Source: Sedimentibacter hydroxybenzoicus DSM 7310 (lineage in GTDB: Bacteria > Bacillota > Clostridia > Tissierellales > Sedimentibacteraceae). From it: 64,000 nt of DNA. Position numbers and translations under genes: made by a program. How positions within the stretch are numbered: the stretch's first letter is position 1; every line of letters begins with the position of its first letter. This document shows, in pieces, positions 34,975-44,664 of the stretch. The stretch spans positions 62,001-126,000 of the forward strand of contig NZ_JACBNQ010000007.1 in assembly GCF_013403245.1 (NCBI RefSeq), written 5' to 3'. The notes beneath the pieces were generated by a model, which worked only from the letters and a program-made list of their open reading frames with translations, ran no database searches and was not told the origin of the DNA.

Positions 34975-35125
34975 GCTAATAATAAAACAGATTAATAAAA
35001 AAAGAGTAAATAAAATGAGAAAATTTAATATCATATAGAAAACTAATTGCGTTAACTGCGATTTTTGCTCTATGTATATTGTATTATATACGATGATTGC
35101 ACATTAATAAAGGGATGATGAAGAA

Positions 35126-36268
35126 ATGAAAAAAGTTCAACTTATAATTTGTATTTTGTTGATATTTAGCACAATCTCTGCAATCGTTATCTCGGACTGC
35201 TATTCATATAATAAATCGAATCCACTTTTGAATAAGCAATGGTACTTGCAAAATAATGGTAATAAGGATGCGATAACTGAAAGTGCAGATTATCGCGATT
35301 ATTTAGAAATGAAATGTGGAGCAGATATCTCTGCTACTGAAATGTGGAAAATTCTACTGTCCCATGAATACAATCAGAACGTAATAGTTGCAGTAATAGA
35401 TACGGGTGTTGACTATTTACATGAAGATCTACAAGATTCAATATGGATAAATACTGATGAAATTCCTGGTGATGGTAAGGATAATGATAATAATGGTTAT
35501 ATTGATGATATTCATGGCTATAACTTTTGTAACGATAATGCGAATGTTCTGGAAGTGCAACAGAATGCAGGTGAAAATGGTCATGGTACTATGTGTGCAG
35601 GTATTATATCTGCATCTGACAATAATGTTGGAATATTAGGAATTGCAGGATATACAAATATAAGCATAATGTCTCTTAAGGTTCTTGATAGTGAAGAAGA
35701 AATAAACTCTGGAAATGTAAGCAGTATTATTAAAGCTGTTAAATATGCCGAAGCAAATGGTGCACAAATTTGCAATCTAAGCTTATGTATAGCAGAGTAT
35801 GATGATGAATTAAAGGAGACAATGGAAGAATCCGACATGTTGTTTGTTGTCCCTGCGGGAAATGGGTCAGGTCGTGGTATTGATATTAGTAAAAAACACG
35901 TCTTTCCAGCTTCATACAAATTGGACAATATGATTGTTGTCGCAAATATGAATTATAATGGTAGATTAAACAAAAGCTCCAATTATGGACTTGATTATGT
36001 AGATGTTGCTGCTCCGGGTACTTGCATAATAAGTACATATCCTCAAAATTCATATAAATATGCCAGTGGCACATCGATGTCTACCGCTGTTGTTACGGGT
36101 ATCGCAGCAGTATTATATGGAACAACTAATGATATGACAGCAGGAAAAGCAAAAGATTTGATATGTTTATCTGTTGATATAAATGAAGATTTAATTATGC
36201 GAATTACATCTGGTGGCTCAGTGAATGGTGAAAATGCACTAAAAATGGTATTGGGTTTTAAACAATGA
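35126..36268 (+). CDS. secreted S8 (subtilisin-like) serine protease
   Basis: A 380-residue exported protease. Signal peptide residues 1-28 (VQLIICILLIFSTISAIVIS); catalytic triad D92 (AVIDTGVD), H153 (NGHGTMCAG) and S317 (SGTSMST); oxyanion N246 (PAGNGSG). A loop DGKDNDNNGYIDD near residues 116-128 looks calcium-binding. There is no I9 propeptide. GGGATG-rich sequence precedes the ATG. It lies 410 bases from agrB, downstream of the agr-type boxes and in front of a second secreted protein, which suggests quorum control and a shared task. Confidence 0.93.
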   Translation: MKKVQLIICILLIFSTISAIVISDCYSYNKSNPLLNKQWYLQNNGNKDAITESADYRDYLEMKCGADISATEMWKILLSHEYNQNVIVAVIDTGVDYLHEDLQDSIWINTDEIPGDGKDNDNNGYIDDIHGYNFCNDNANVLEVQQNAGENGHGTMCAGIISASDNNVGILGIAGYTNISIMSLKVLDSEEEINSGNVSSIIKAVKYAEANGAQICNLSLCIAEYDDELKETMEESDMLFVVPAGNGSGRGIDISKKHVFPASYKLDNMIVVANMNYNGRLNKSSNYGLDYVDVAAPGTCIISTYPQNSYKYASGTSMSTAVVTGIAAVLYGTTNDMTAGKAKDLICLSVDINEDLIMRITSGGSVNGENALKMVLGFKQ

Positions 36269-36279
36269 AAGGGGTACTT

Positions 36280-37152
36280 ATGAAAAAAATAATATCTATA
36301 GTTCTCTCTATTTGCATGATTTTATGCGCATTGCCTATTCAGGCATTTGCTAAGAATTTAAGTATTGAAGAATCATTAGCAAATATTGTGGGAAAAGATT
36401 TGGTTACACCTAGACTAATTGAAAAAGCAAAAAATGATATTGACAATCTTGAAAGTGTTGGTTTTGAATCGAACAGATTAAATATCGAGAAGGTTAGTAA
36501 GTCTGGAGAAATCACATATAAATTTAGGCTTACAGACGAAATTGAAAGCAGGATAACAGCAATAGAAGATAGTCAGGGTTCTTTGGTTCTTAATATTTAT
36601 GAGGGGACGAAGCATAATGAGCTTGTTTACTTGAGTGATGGCGGATTGCTTGTTGATGGAAATAGGGTAGAAATTTCATTTGAAGTTATTAATGAAAAAA
36701 AAGAAGTAGCACAAAATACTGAATGCATTGCATTTGCAAATGCTAGATATTCTCAGTATTCCACCTCGCCTTTTGTTTCATCATCAACGTATACTGATTT
36801 TATAAAAAGTTATAAAGCAAACAAAAATGCATGGGGAGTTGAAACTATTGTAAATTTGACAGCCACAGTAGTTGCAGCAATTTTGTCCGCAAGCATAAGT
36901 GGAATAAGCGTAGGTGGAAGCATAGCGATTTCAATTTTTGCTTATACAGCTTCGGCTATGATAAACTACGTGTACATATATGGAATGGAAGATGCATATT
37001 GGTCATATGAATTTGACAAATATGAAAGTACAGAGTCTTGGAGTCTTGAACGCCACTATAAGTATACTGGAGCATGTTATTCTCGAAGGAATCAAGATCC
37101 AAATGGTGCTAAATTTCCTCATACGTTCTATGAGTTCAATTTTTTTAGTTAA
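36280..37152 (+). CDS. secreted protein with long hydrophobic segment, possible bacteriocin-like partner
   Basis: A 290-residue product with a signal peptide (KKIISIVLSICMILCALPIQAFA, cut near residue 24), a hydrophilic domain to residue about 185, a Gly/Ala/Ser-rich hydrophobic stretch at about 190-235 (LTATVVAAILSASISGISVG, then IAISIFAYTASAMINYVYIY) and an aromatic C terminus with cysteines C149 and C266. The glycine-rich membrane segment resembles membrane-active bacteriocins in style only; no family is recognised. AAAGGGGT precedes ATG 36280, 11 bases after the protease stop. It might be a substrate of the protease. Confidence 0.7.
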   Translation: MKKIISIVLSICMILCALPIQAFAKNLSIEESLANIVGKDLVTPRLIEKAKNDIDNLESVGFESNRLNIEKVSKSGEITYKFRLTDEIESRITAIEDSQGSLVLNIYEGTKHNELVYLSDGGLLVDGNRVEISFEVINEKKEVAQNTECIAFANARYSQYSTSPFVSSSTYTDFIKSYKANKNAWGVETIVNLTATVVAAILSASISGISVGGSIAISIFAYTASAMINYVYIYGMEDAYWSYEFDKYESTESWSLERHYKYTGACYSRRNQDPNGAKFPHTFYEFNFFS

Positions 37153-37227
37153 ATCACGGACAATTCTATAACAAATATTATGTTATAAAATTATAGATAG
37201 AATACTATCTGTGCTATCGGATGTATT

Positions 37228-37262
37228 TATGATATTCCAGTATTCGTTACTGGAATATCATA
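37228..37262. terminator. hairpin terminator after the secreted-protein gene
   Basis: TATGATATTCCAGT (37228-37241) pairs perfectly with ACTGGAATATCATA (37249-37262), followed by TTGTTGATTTTT. Confidence 0.75.
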
Positions 37263-37310
37263 TTGTTGATTTTTGTTTTGAATTGTTAATATAATGGGAC
37301 ATGATTTGTT

Positions 37311-38492
37311 TTGAAGATTATTCAGGGGGTGTTTGTCATACTTAAGTATAAATATTTCTTTCTCCCATATGATGAAGCTGAAATAGAAGCTATAGAAGGC
37401 TGGCTGGAATCGATGGCTGCCCAGGGGTTTAAGCTTGCACGTATTAAAGGGAGTCGTTTTGGTTTTGAAGAGTCGTCAACCAATAAAGTACGCTATTGTA
37501 TTTATCCCACCATGGATGATGCATCTTTCGATATGCCCGGATGGAAATATGTAGGTAAACTTTCGCTGTATTTTAACGTTTTTATATCAGAAGATAATAA
37601 TGACACCGATAAGCCGGATGTTGACCCTATATGCATGGAAGTTGCATTAAAAAAACAAGTATTTAAACGTAGGTATAGAGGTATACTATTCTTTTTGCTT
37701 GCTGCTTTATTGCTGATACTTTTTATTAGACTGAATTTTAGTTCGGGTGGCTTTATAAAAATGCTTGTTGATTATGATGTATTGCTGCCAGTGGGAATAC
37801 TGGCTGGATTTATAGGTGCTGTGCTATCGGTATTTCTGTATGTTGTTGCACATATAAATAGGAAGAAAAGAATCAATTCGCCTATGGAGCGCAAGAAGCA
37901 GCCTGTGGTAAAAACACACAGAATATTTGAATGGTGTCTGATTGCAATAATTGTTATAAGTGTTTTTGTTATTATAGTACAGCTTGAAAACGCAAAGCGG
38001 ATTGAGACTATTCCGTTGGATAAATATACTTTCAGCATAAAACTTCCTCTCATGGAGCAGATTTCTCCTAATGAGTGGTCTGCAGCGGAAGCAATTATAC
38101 ACAATTCCGATCTAAGAAGCAGATACTCGGTAACAGAAGAAAGCCGCTATGTGGCTCCAACGATATTATATGTCAGGCAGTCTGTAGACACAGTACAGGG
38201 CATATCGAATGTTTATGAGGAGCCGTTTAGATACGGTGTTAATTATTATGAAATGATAAACGAAGACTTAGCAGTTAGATATGAAGAAGAGCTCCGCAGT
38301 AATTTAGATTCTGATGAAATGACTAACATATATGTTGATGGTTTTGACAGTGCAACGTATTTTTTGAAAGGGAAAACAGAAAACATTGTACTCAGAGCCG
38401 GAAATGTTGTTATAACCGCAATCTACTACGGTTCAGGCAGCTTGCTTGATTCAGTTCATCAGTTTTCGTCTGCAGCTCCCTATATTCAATAA
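37311..38492 (+). CDS. DUF2812 membrane protein
   Basis: A DUF2812 protein: the soluble N-terminal domain (KYKYFFLPYDEAEIEAIEGW, LESMAAQGFKLARIKGSRFGFE) is followed by two spans (about residues 124-141 and 154-180), a third at about 207-225 and an outside C-terminal domain. DUF2812 genes often pair with PadR regulators, but none is next to this one. The start is unclear: the frame opens at TTG 37311, yet the only good ribosome site (AGGGGGTG, 37324-37331) precedes codons GTC, ATA and CTT rather than a normal start. Confidence 0.7.
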   Translation: MKIIQGVFVILKYKYFFLPYDEAEIEAIEGWLESMAAQGFKLARIKGSRFGFEESSTNKVRYCIYPTMDDASFDMPGWKYVGKLSLYFNVFISEDNNDTDKPDVDPICMEVALKKQVFKRRYRGILFFLLAALLLILFIRLNFSSGGFIKMLVDYDVLLPVGILAGFIGAVLSVFLYVVAHINRKKRINSPMERKKQPVVKTHRIFEWCLIAIIVISVFVIIVQLENAKRIETIPLDKYTFSIKLPLMEQISPNEWSAAEAIIHNSDLRSRYSVTEESRYVAPTILYVRQSVDTVQGISNVYEEPFRYGVNYYEMINEDLAVRYEEELRSNLDSDEMTNIYVDGFDSATYFLKGKTENIVLRAGNVVITAIYYGSGSLLDSVHQFSSAAPYIQ

Positions 38493-38619
38493 TTTCTTAA
38501 GAGTGTCAAGGGGGCGGCAGACTGCGCAAAAACACCGAAGGTATCAAAGTAAATATACCATAAGAGCATTGAAAAATCAACGGCTTTATGGTATTGTTTA
38601 AAGAAAAAAAGATGTTAAA

Positions 38620-39286
38620 AATGCAAAGATTGTACCGGTACGTGCCTTCCTGAAATATCCACGAGGTTTAATACTATTCAGTCCAAAGGCTTAGGGCATC
38701 CGCTCTTAAACAATGAAAACAGAGTTTGTAATGATTTGGACCTAAACAATAATATCCTGATTATTTCCGGATCAAATATGTCCGGGAAAACAACATTTAT
38801 GAGAACCGTGGGAATTAATATGGTTTTGGCACAAACAGGAAGCTAAGCTATGCATGTGCAGATCGGATGAGATTTTCCATGATGAAAGTAATGACTTCTA
38901 TGCGCACAATTGATGCTTTAACAGAAGGTGTTTCCACTTTCTATGCAGAAATAAAGAGAATTAAGGATATAATAGATTATTTTCAAGTAAATGAGAATCT
39001 ATTATTTTTGATTGATGAAATATTTCGAGGTACAAATTCTGTTGGCAGGTTGAAAGGAGCCGAAGAGGTTCTCTAAAAGCTTTGTAAGCTTGGAGTGTGT
39101 GGCATTATTACGACTCATGATTTAGAGGTGTGTAAATTGGAAGATACATACCCACGAATTAAAAATTATTGTTTTTATGAACAATATTCCGGTAATGATA
39201 TAATCTTTGATTATAAAATGAAAAATGGAGTATCAAAAACAACTAACGCACAATATCTTCTTAGAAAAGTTGGTATTATTGAGTAA
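38620..39286 (+). pseudogene. MutS-family ATPase pseudogene, C-terminal part
   Basis: Fragments of a MutS-like mismatch-repair family protein: CLPEIS and KGLGHPLL, the Walker A region SGSNMSGKTTFMRTVGINMV, then after a frameshift near 38845 MKVMTSMRTIDALTEGVSTF and the Walker B LLFLIDEIFRGTNS, an in-frame stop at 39074, and finally GIITTHDLEVCKLE to a stop at 39284. The N-terminal two thirds are gone. One frameshift, one nonsense mutation and the missing domain mean it cannot make a working protein. Confidence 0.85.
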
Positions 39287-39549
39287 CTAATACAGATAGG
39301 CAAAGTAATTCCGGTGACGGACCTTAAAATAGTATAAGGAGTTAATAAGGAGAAGATTCGAAGACACTCTTTTTATTTTGCATCCTTTGGATAAAAAGTT
39401 TTTGCAATAAATAGTCCGCAATAGCGGACAATCAATGGGAGGGAGCTAGAATAGATAAAAAAGAGTTGCTATTATAAAGAAAGATGTGAGTACTATGTAA
39501 TTCCTTGAAAATTCATATATAACTCTTGTCTTTTAAATTTATATATATA

Positions 39550-40149
39550 TCATGAGTTGAATACTTTTTTCTTTTTTAATGTTGTTACTGCGAAAGAAAA
39601 AATACCGCTGAATAACAAACTGAAATAATAGCTTATACCTCTCCATAATAACATTGCTGCCGACAAAATGCTTGAGGGAAACAAATGTCCAAGCAACAGT
39701 ATAAAACCAATCTCGCTTGCACCTGCTGTACCGGGAGTAGGTATAAATGATACTGCCATGTACAGAAATGATTGTAAGCATATTATATCAAGTATGTTGG
39801 ATTTATCTAAATTAAATGATTTATAAATAAAGAATGTTGTGCTGAAAAATACCGTGAGCTGGATGAAGGTTAGGGCAAACATTTTAATTGTAAACCGGTG
39901 GTTTTCTTTCAGTTTACTGATACTGTCCCTATATTCTGTGATGAATTTTTCAGTTTTACACATCATCTTTTTTACATCCTTAATAAGATGAATTTTATAT
40001 AGCAGGTTAAATAATGCTTTGCATATTTTTAATAAAATCTGCTGATTGAATGCAATTAATAAAATTGCACTCAGCATAATCATATTTAATGTGAGTCCTG
40101 TAATTATAAATGCGGAAGCTCCGCCGTAATAATTGGTCAGAAGCTTCAT
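39550..40149 (-). pseudogene. flippase-like / LPG-synthase membrane domain, 5'-truncated
   Basis: The 199-residue frame contains the C-terminal half of the lysylphosphatidylglycerol-synthase-type membrane domain (flippase-like), with the signature FIPTPGTAGASEIGF and the final spans. Full proteins are about 320-350 residues; the first part, with its own spans and glycine motifs, is missing upstream (40150-40376 has no matching frame). It sits in a decayed stretch beside the mutS remnant, so it is probably not functional. Confidence 0.65.
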
Positions 40150-40320
40150 TTTACAGACAGCAAGAAAAAAAGTATAAATGGTTACACCAATCTGAAAAAG
40201 TTATCGCTTGCTTAAATAAAGCATAAGATTACATTAAATTTTGGTTAAAGAATATTAGACCAACCTGCAGATGAAATTGATGAATTGACGGCAATGATGG
40301 GGCGCGAGATTAGTAAAATT

Positions 40321-40358
40321 AAGGGGCAGACCATTTGCAGGTATGCCCCTTGAGTTTT
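40321..40358. terminator. hairpin terminator
   Basis: AAGGGGCA (40321-40328) pairs with TGCCCCTT (40344-40351), followed by GAGTTTTTA. It ends a short remnant with no gene of its own and faces the end of the DUF4491 gene. Confidence 0.7.
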
Positions 40359-40376
40359 TATGCTGGAATCTGAATC

Positions 40377-40679
40377 TTAATTTGACTGTTCTTCCTTTTT
40401 CTTTTTGGGGTTGGCAGGAAACCACCCCTTTTTAACTCGTTCCTCCTGATGAAATATTTCGAGGATACTCCACAGAGACGAAAAACCCGTTATTCCCAAT
40501 ACAGCCGATAAGGTAGTGTTCTCAATGAAAAAAGATAATACTAAAAATACTACTCCTGCTAACAGAAAAGCTGGCCAGATTTTTTTACCTATGTAGTATT
40601 CTGCTTTTATAACTATGGGGTGAAACACTCCTATTATTACAAAAGACACAAGCCCTATTATAAATCCCTTAAAATTCAT
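40377..40679 (-). CDS. DUF4491 membrane protein
   Basis: A 100-residue protein of the DUF4491 family with three spans (FKGFIIGLVSFVIIGVFHPI; IWPAFLLAGVVFLVLSFF; LSAVLGITGFSSLWSILEI), the motif HQEERVKKGWFPANP and a lysine-rich tail. The family is common in Firmicutes and Bacteroidetes; the role is unknown. It follows rqcH on the minus strand after 27 bases and is probably cotranscribed with it. AGGAG precedes the ATG. Confidence 0.85.
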   Translation of the reverse strand: MNFKGFIIGLVSFVIIGVFHPIVIKAEYYIGKKIWPAFLLAGVVFLVLSFFIENTTLSAVLGITGFSSLWSILEIFHQEERVKKGWFPANPKKKKEEQSN

Positions 40680-40706
40680 ATATTTCTCCTGTTCCGATTT
40701 TATTAT

Positions 40707-42473
40707 TTATATCTGTCTGATTCCCGTAACTTCCGGCTTTACAAGCATCGAAAAGTTGGTGTCGTAAATTACGAAGCCGGGCTTTGCATTTGACGGTTTT
40801 CTGACGTTTATTTTTTTTGTGTAATCAACTTCAACCGTACCCGAGTTTTTGCCTTTGCTGTAATATGCCGCAATCTTTGCCGCTTCTATATACTCGTCAT
40901 CAGTTAATTCATCGCCGTTTGTTCTTATGATTACGTGAGAACCGGGAATATTTTTGGCATGGAACCAGAAATCTTCTTTTTTCGCTGTTTTAAAAGTAAG
41001 GGCATCATTTTGCAAATTATTTCTTCCTACCAGTATTTCATGCCCTGCGGATGAAATATACGTTATAAAATCAGGTTTAAATTCCTTTTCTTTTTTAACC
41101 TTGGATTTTCTTTTCATTATGCCTTCGGCAATCAACTCGTTGTATATTTCGTCCAAATCATCTATAGTTTCGCAAGCTTCTATAGAATACAATATATTTT
41201 CCAGATATTGAATTTCATTTAATGATTCACCAATTAATTTATGAAGCTCTTCCTCTGCCTTTTTAAGCTTGTTGTATCTTTTAAAAAACTTCTGACTGTT
41301 TTGAGATAAATTGAGTCTTGGATCTAACGGAATGGTTATTTCCTTTTGCTCAGGGTCATAATAGTTTAAAACCTTTAATTTATGGTTTTCAGGTTTTTGA
41401 TGCAGGTTTGCAAGAATCAGTTCACCGTAAATTTTATATTTATCTCTGTCCTCGGCATTTAAAAGCTCGTTTCTTTGCTTTTCAACCTTTTTTCGATTAC
41501 GTTCAATTTTTGTATTCATGCTTTTAATTAAGCTTGCAACCCTTTGCTTAATTTTATTTTTATTATCCAATTCATAGTAATAATCATCAAATAAGCTTCC
41601 GGGACTTTCATAATTCTTTTTGCTATAGGATCTGAGATAATCAACATCTATGCAGTAAAAGCCGTATTGCTCATTGTTTTCATCTAAATAAATATTATAT
41701 GAGAAATCATTATTATTTATTTTTTTTATAATCTGATTGAAAGCATCCCACATATTTTCTTTTTGTTCCGGTGTAAGCTCTCCTATATATGTGCTTTCGT
41801 TTAAATTTGTGATATAACACATTTCTCTGCTTATAAAAGGGCTCAGCCCTATGAAGCTTTTGTAAAAGAAATTGTAAATAAGCGTCCCATCATTTGAGTT
41901 ATCAATCGCACTGAAAAATACATCCTTATTTATTTCAAAAGGATTAATTTTATCTTGCTGTGGGGGAGTTACATACTTTATCCCGGGATAAATTTGTCGT
42001 ACCGAACTTATATTTTCAGCAACCCTTTTTATAGAATCTATTATAACGCGCGTATCTGTATTTATAAAAATTATGTTGCTGTGTTTTCCCATTATTTCAA
42101 TAATCAATGATTTATGTACCGTAGTATCTAATTCATCCTTGCACTCGAAAGCAATTTCCAATATCCTGTCAAAATTTATTTGTTTTATATCCGTAACGTG
42201 AGCACCGCTCAGATGCTTTCTTAAAAGCATACAAAACATAGGCGGTTCTTGCGGATTTTTTCTTGTTACGCTTGTTAAATGCAGGCGCGGACTGCTGCTT
42301 GCTGCAGTCATTAAAAGTTTATGATTTTCCCCTCCGTTTCTTATTGCTATTATTATTTCATTTTTATCCGGTTGGTAAATTTTATCCACCCTTCCGCCGA
42401 TTAATTTATTATGTAAATCGTGTTTTATACTGTTTAAAAATATACCATCTAAAGACATTACGTAATCCTCCAT
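40707..42473 (-). CDS. rqcH: Rqc2 homolog RqcH (NFACT protein)
   Basis: RqcH binds stalled 50S subunits and adds alanine tails that mark incomplete proteins for degradation. The 588-residue protein has the NFACT-N domain (MSLDGIFLNSIKHDLHNKL, EIMGKHSNIIFIN), a long coiled coil (about residues 310-420) and the C-terminal NFACT-R domain with FWFHAKNIPGSHVIIR. Older names are FbpA or fibronectin-binding protein. The frame opens at 42473; a start at the ATG giving MSLDGIFLN (five codons in) is also possible. Confidence 0.94.
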   Translation of the reverse strand: MEDYVMSLDGIFLNSIKHDLHNKLIGGRVDKIYQPDKNEIIIAIRNGGENHKLLMTAASSSPRLHLTSVTRKNPQEPPMFCMLLRKHLSGAHVTDIKQINFDRILEIAFECKDELDTTVHKSLIIEIMGKHSNIIFINTDTRVIIDSIKRVAENISSVRQIYPGIKYVTPPQQDKINPFEINKDVFFSAIDNSNDGTLIYNFFYKSFIGLSPFISREMCYITNLNESTYIGELTPEQKENMWDAFNQIIKKINNNDFSYNIYLDENNEQYGFYCIDVDYLRSYSKKNYESPGSLFDDYYYELDNKNKIKQRVASLIKSMNTKIERNRKKVEKQRNELLNAEDRDKYKIYGELILANLHQKPENHKLKVLNYYDPEQKEITIPLDPRLNLSQNSQKFFKRYNKLKKAEEELHKLIGESLNEIQYLENILYSIEACETIDDLDEIYNELIAEGIMKRKSKVKKEKEFKPDFITYISSAGHEILVGRNNLQNDALTFKTAKKEDFWFHAKNIPGSHVIIRTNGDELTDDEYIEAAKIAAYYSKGKNSGTVEVDYTKKINVRKPSNAKPGFVIYDTNFSMLVKPEVTGIRQI

Positions 42474-42536
42474 TCATTCCTATGAACAAACGCAATAGTC
42501 CGCCTCTGTCATTCAGAGGGCTTTAGCTCGAAAGAA

Positions 42537-42579
42537 GCCCTAACCCTATTTTTAGTTTTTTTAAAAATAGTGGTAGGTC
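42537..42579 (-). repeat. dispersed hairpin repeat, partial copy 3
   Basis: On the minus strand GACCTACC and AGGGTTAGGGC flank a perfect hairpin (CTATTTTTA 42546-42554 with TAAAAATAG 42562-42570). The 5' half of the element seen in copies 1 and 2 is not recognisable here. Confidence 0.5.
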
Positions 42580-42639
42580 TTTATCAACTAATTCCAAAAA
42601 TATATGACCGTAGGGAGTAATTATTTTTGAATTAGACTG

Positions 42640-42690
42640 AGAATCTCATATTTTGAAGTGCTGAGATCCCTCGCTTCACTCGGAATGACG
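42640..42690 (-). repeat. dispersed GTCATTCCGAGTGA-type repeat, copy B
   Basis: On the minus strand CGTCATTCCGAGTGAAGCGA is followed by GGGATCTCAG and GAGATTCTC, the same block order as at 11091-11144. Confidence 0.6.
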
Positions 42691-42888
42691 AGTACGGGGT
42701 TATTCATATAATTAATATTGTAACTCAAAAAACAATTAATGTCATGAAATATTTTTTCTATCGTTCACCTATCATTACCTATTGTTGTGCTATTGTTCTC
42801 CTACTGTTCTCAATATTTCTATTTACTAATTTGATTTTAGTGTTATAATAAGATAATAATATAGTAACATCAATAACAGGAGTATGAA

Positions 42889-43776
42889 ATGGCGAATATA
42901 TTTAGTATGACCGGTTACGGCAAGGGTGAACATAATGACGGAAAAAGAATAATAACGGCTGAAATAAAGACAATTAATAACAGATATTGTGATATAAATA
43001 TAAAAACTCCGAGACATTTGCGCTTTTTTGAAGATAATATAAGAAAAATCTTGAAAAACAGCGTACAAAGGGGTAGAATAGATGTATATATCAATATAGA
43101 CTATTTAAACGAGTCTGATACTGTCATTGTTCCTAATCTATGCTTGGCAAAGCAATACAAAGATGCCATTGACGAAGTTAAAAAGGATTTAAACATTTCA
43201 AGTAATGTTTCATTAGATACAATTATTAAATTTCAGGATGTACTTGTAGCAAAGGAAGATGCGGATGATGAGGATGAACTTCGCATCTGTGTGGAATCCG
43301 CTATTCAAAATGCAGTTAAAAGCTTGCTGCAGATGAGACTGGCAGAAGGCAGTCAGCTTGAAAAAGATATAAAATCAAGCATGGATAAAATTCTTGTATC
43401 AATATCTGATATAGAAAAAAATTCCGAAACAATTGTATCTGATTATAAAAATAAATTTGAATTAAGAATTAAAGAGCTTTTGGGAAGTTCACATGAGCTG
43501 GATGAGAACAGATTATACAACGAAATAGTTTTTTATGCTGATAAAAGTGACATTAATGAAGAAATCGTAAGATTCAAATCACATATGAAGCAATTGAATA
43601 ATGTCTTGGCAGAAGGTGGTCAGGTAGGCAGAAAGTTAGATTTTATTATACAAGAGCTGAACAGGGAAATAAATACAATCGGGTCTAAAATCGGAAATCT
43701 TGATATAATACAAATGGTAATAGAAATTAAAAACCTATTGGAGAAAATCAGAGAACAAATACAAAATATAGAGTAG
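42889..43776 (+). CDS. YicC/YloC family endoribonuclease
   Basis: A 295-residue protein with the N-terminal YicC domain ([26 protein letters not shown]) and the C-terminal DUF1732 domain ([34 protein letters not shown]). YicC proteins are metal-dependent endoribonucleases that help degrade small RNAs. It heads the yicC-remA-gmk-rpoZ run, a standard Firmicute order, with a TATAAT-like box at 42843. Confidence 0.94.
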   Translation: MANIFSMTGYGKGEHNDGKRIITAEIKTINNRYCDINIKTPRHLRFFEDNIRKILKNSVQRGRIDVYINIDYLNESDTVIVPNLCLAKQYKDAIDEVKKDLNISSNVSLDTIIKFQDVLVAKEDADDEDELRICVESAIQNAVKSLLQMRLAEGSQLEKDIKSSMDKILVSISDIEKNSETIVSDYKNKFELRIKELLGSSHELDENRLYNEIVFYADKSDINEEIVRFKSHMKQLNNVLAEGGQVGRKLDFIIQELNREINTIGSKIGNLDIIQMVIEIKNLLEKIREQIQNIE

Positions 43777-43787
43777 GAGATATATTA

Positions 43788-44045
43788 ATGGCAAACAATA
43801 CTATTAACATAGGGTTTGGAAACATAGCGCTGTCTAACAGAATTATAGCAATTGTAAGTCCCGAATCAGCACCTATTAAGCGTGTAATACAAGAAACCCG
43901 TGAAAAAGGAAAGCTTATTGATGCTACGTATGGAAGAAAAACAAGAGCAGTAATAATTACAGATTGTGAGTATGTAATTTTATCCGCAATACAGCCGGAT
44001 ACCATGGCACAAAGATTTGAACACAACAACCACAATATAAAGTAA
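43788..44045 (+). CDS. remA: extracellular matrix regulator RemA (DUF370)
   Basis: An 85-residue DUF370 protein. In B. subtilis RemA is a DNA-binding regulator that activates biofilm matrix operons. Conserved stretches are [27 protein letters not shown] and [19 protein letters not shown]. It lies between yicC and gmk, as usual. AGGAG is positioned before the ATG. No matrix genes are in the window. Confidence 0.95.
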   Translation: MANNTINIGFGNIALSNRIIAIVSPESAPIKRVIQETREKGKLIDATYGRKTRAVIITDCEYVILSAIQPDTMAQRFEHNNHNIK

Positions 44046-44057
44046 TGAGGTGTAAGG

Positions 44058-44663
44058 ATGGACAACGGATTATTGGTGGTTATATCAGGTCCTTCGGGAG
44101 CAGGTAAAGGCACGATATGTAAACGGCTCAGGGAAGTAATGAAGGATTTGAAGGTTTCTGTTTCCGCCACTACTCGTCAGCCAAGATGGGGAGAAATCGA
44201 AGGCGAAAGTTATTTCTTTATTGATGAAGAGGACTTTATAAATAGAATTAATAATGATGAATTCCTTGAATATGCTAAAGTTTATGGAAACTTCTATGGA
44301 ACTCCGAAAAAGGAAGTATTTAAACAGCTTGAAGCAGGAAATGATATAATACTTGAAATTGATATTCAGGGAGCTTTGCAGGTTAAAAAGAATTATCCAA
44401 GAGGAGTTTTCATTTTTATATTGCCGCCTTCCATTACAGAACTTAAAAACAGAATTGAAGGACGCGGAACGGATTCTAAGGAAGTAATTCTTGAAAGAAT
44501 GAAGAGTGTTTATGAAGAACTTAATTATGCTTTTGAGTATGATTATGTAGTATTAAATGATGAAGTTGAATCTGCAGTAGAAAAAATAATATGTATAATT
44601 AAATCCGAAAAAAACAGAGCTATCAGAAAAAAAGCAATAATCAACAAAATCAGAGAGGTATAG
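44058..44663 (+). CDS. gmk: guanylate kinase
   Basis: Guanylate kinase phosphorylates GMP to GDP. The 201-residue protein shows the P-loop GPSGAGKGT near residue 10, the GMP-binding TTRQPRWGEIEGESYFF segment and the Walker-B-like IILEIDIQGALQV. Length and position (remA-gmk-rpoZ) are typical. AGGTG precedes the ATG and rpoZ starts just after its stop. Confidence 0.97.
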   Translation: MDNGLLVVISGPSGAGKGTICKRLREVMKDLKVSVSATTRQPRWGEIEGESYFFIDEEDFINRINNDEFLEYAKVYGNFYGTPKKEVFKQLEAGNDIILEIDIQGALQVKKNYPRGVFIFILPPSITELKNRIEGRGTDSKEVILERMKSVYEELNYAFEYDYVVLNDEVESAVEKIICIIKSEKNRAIRKKAIINKIREV

Positions 44664-44664
44664 T

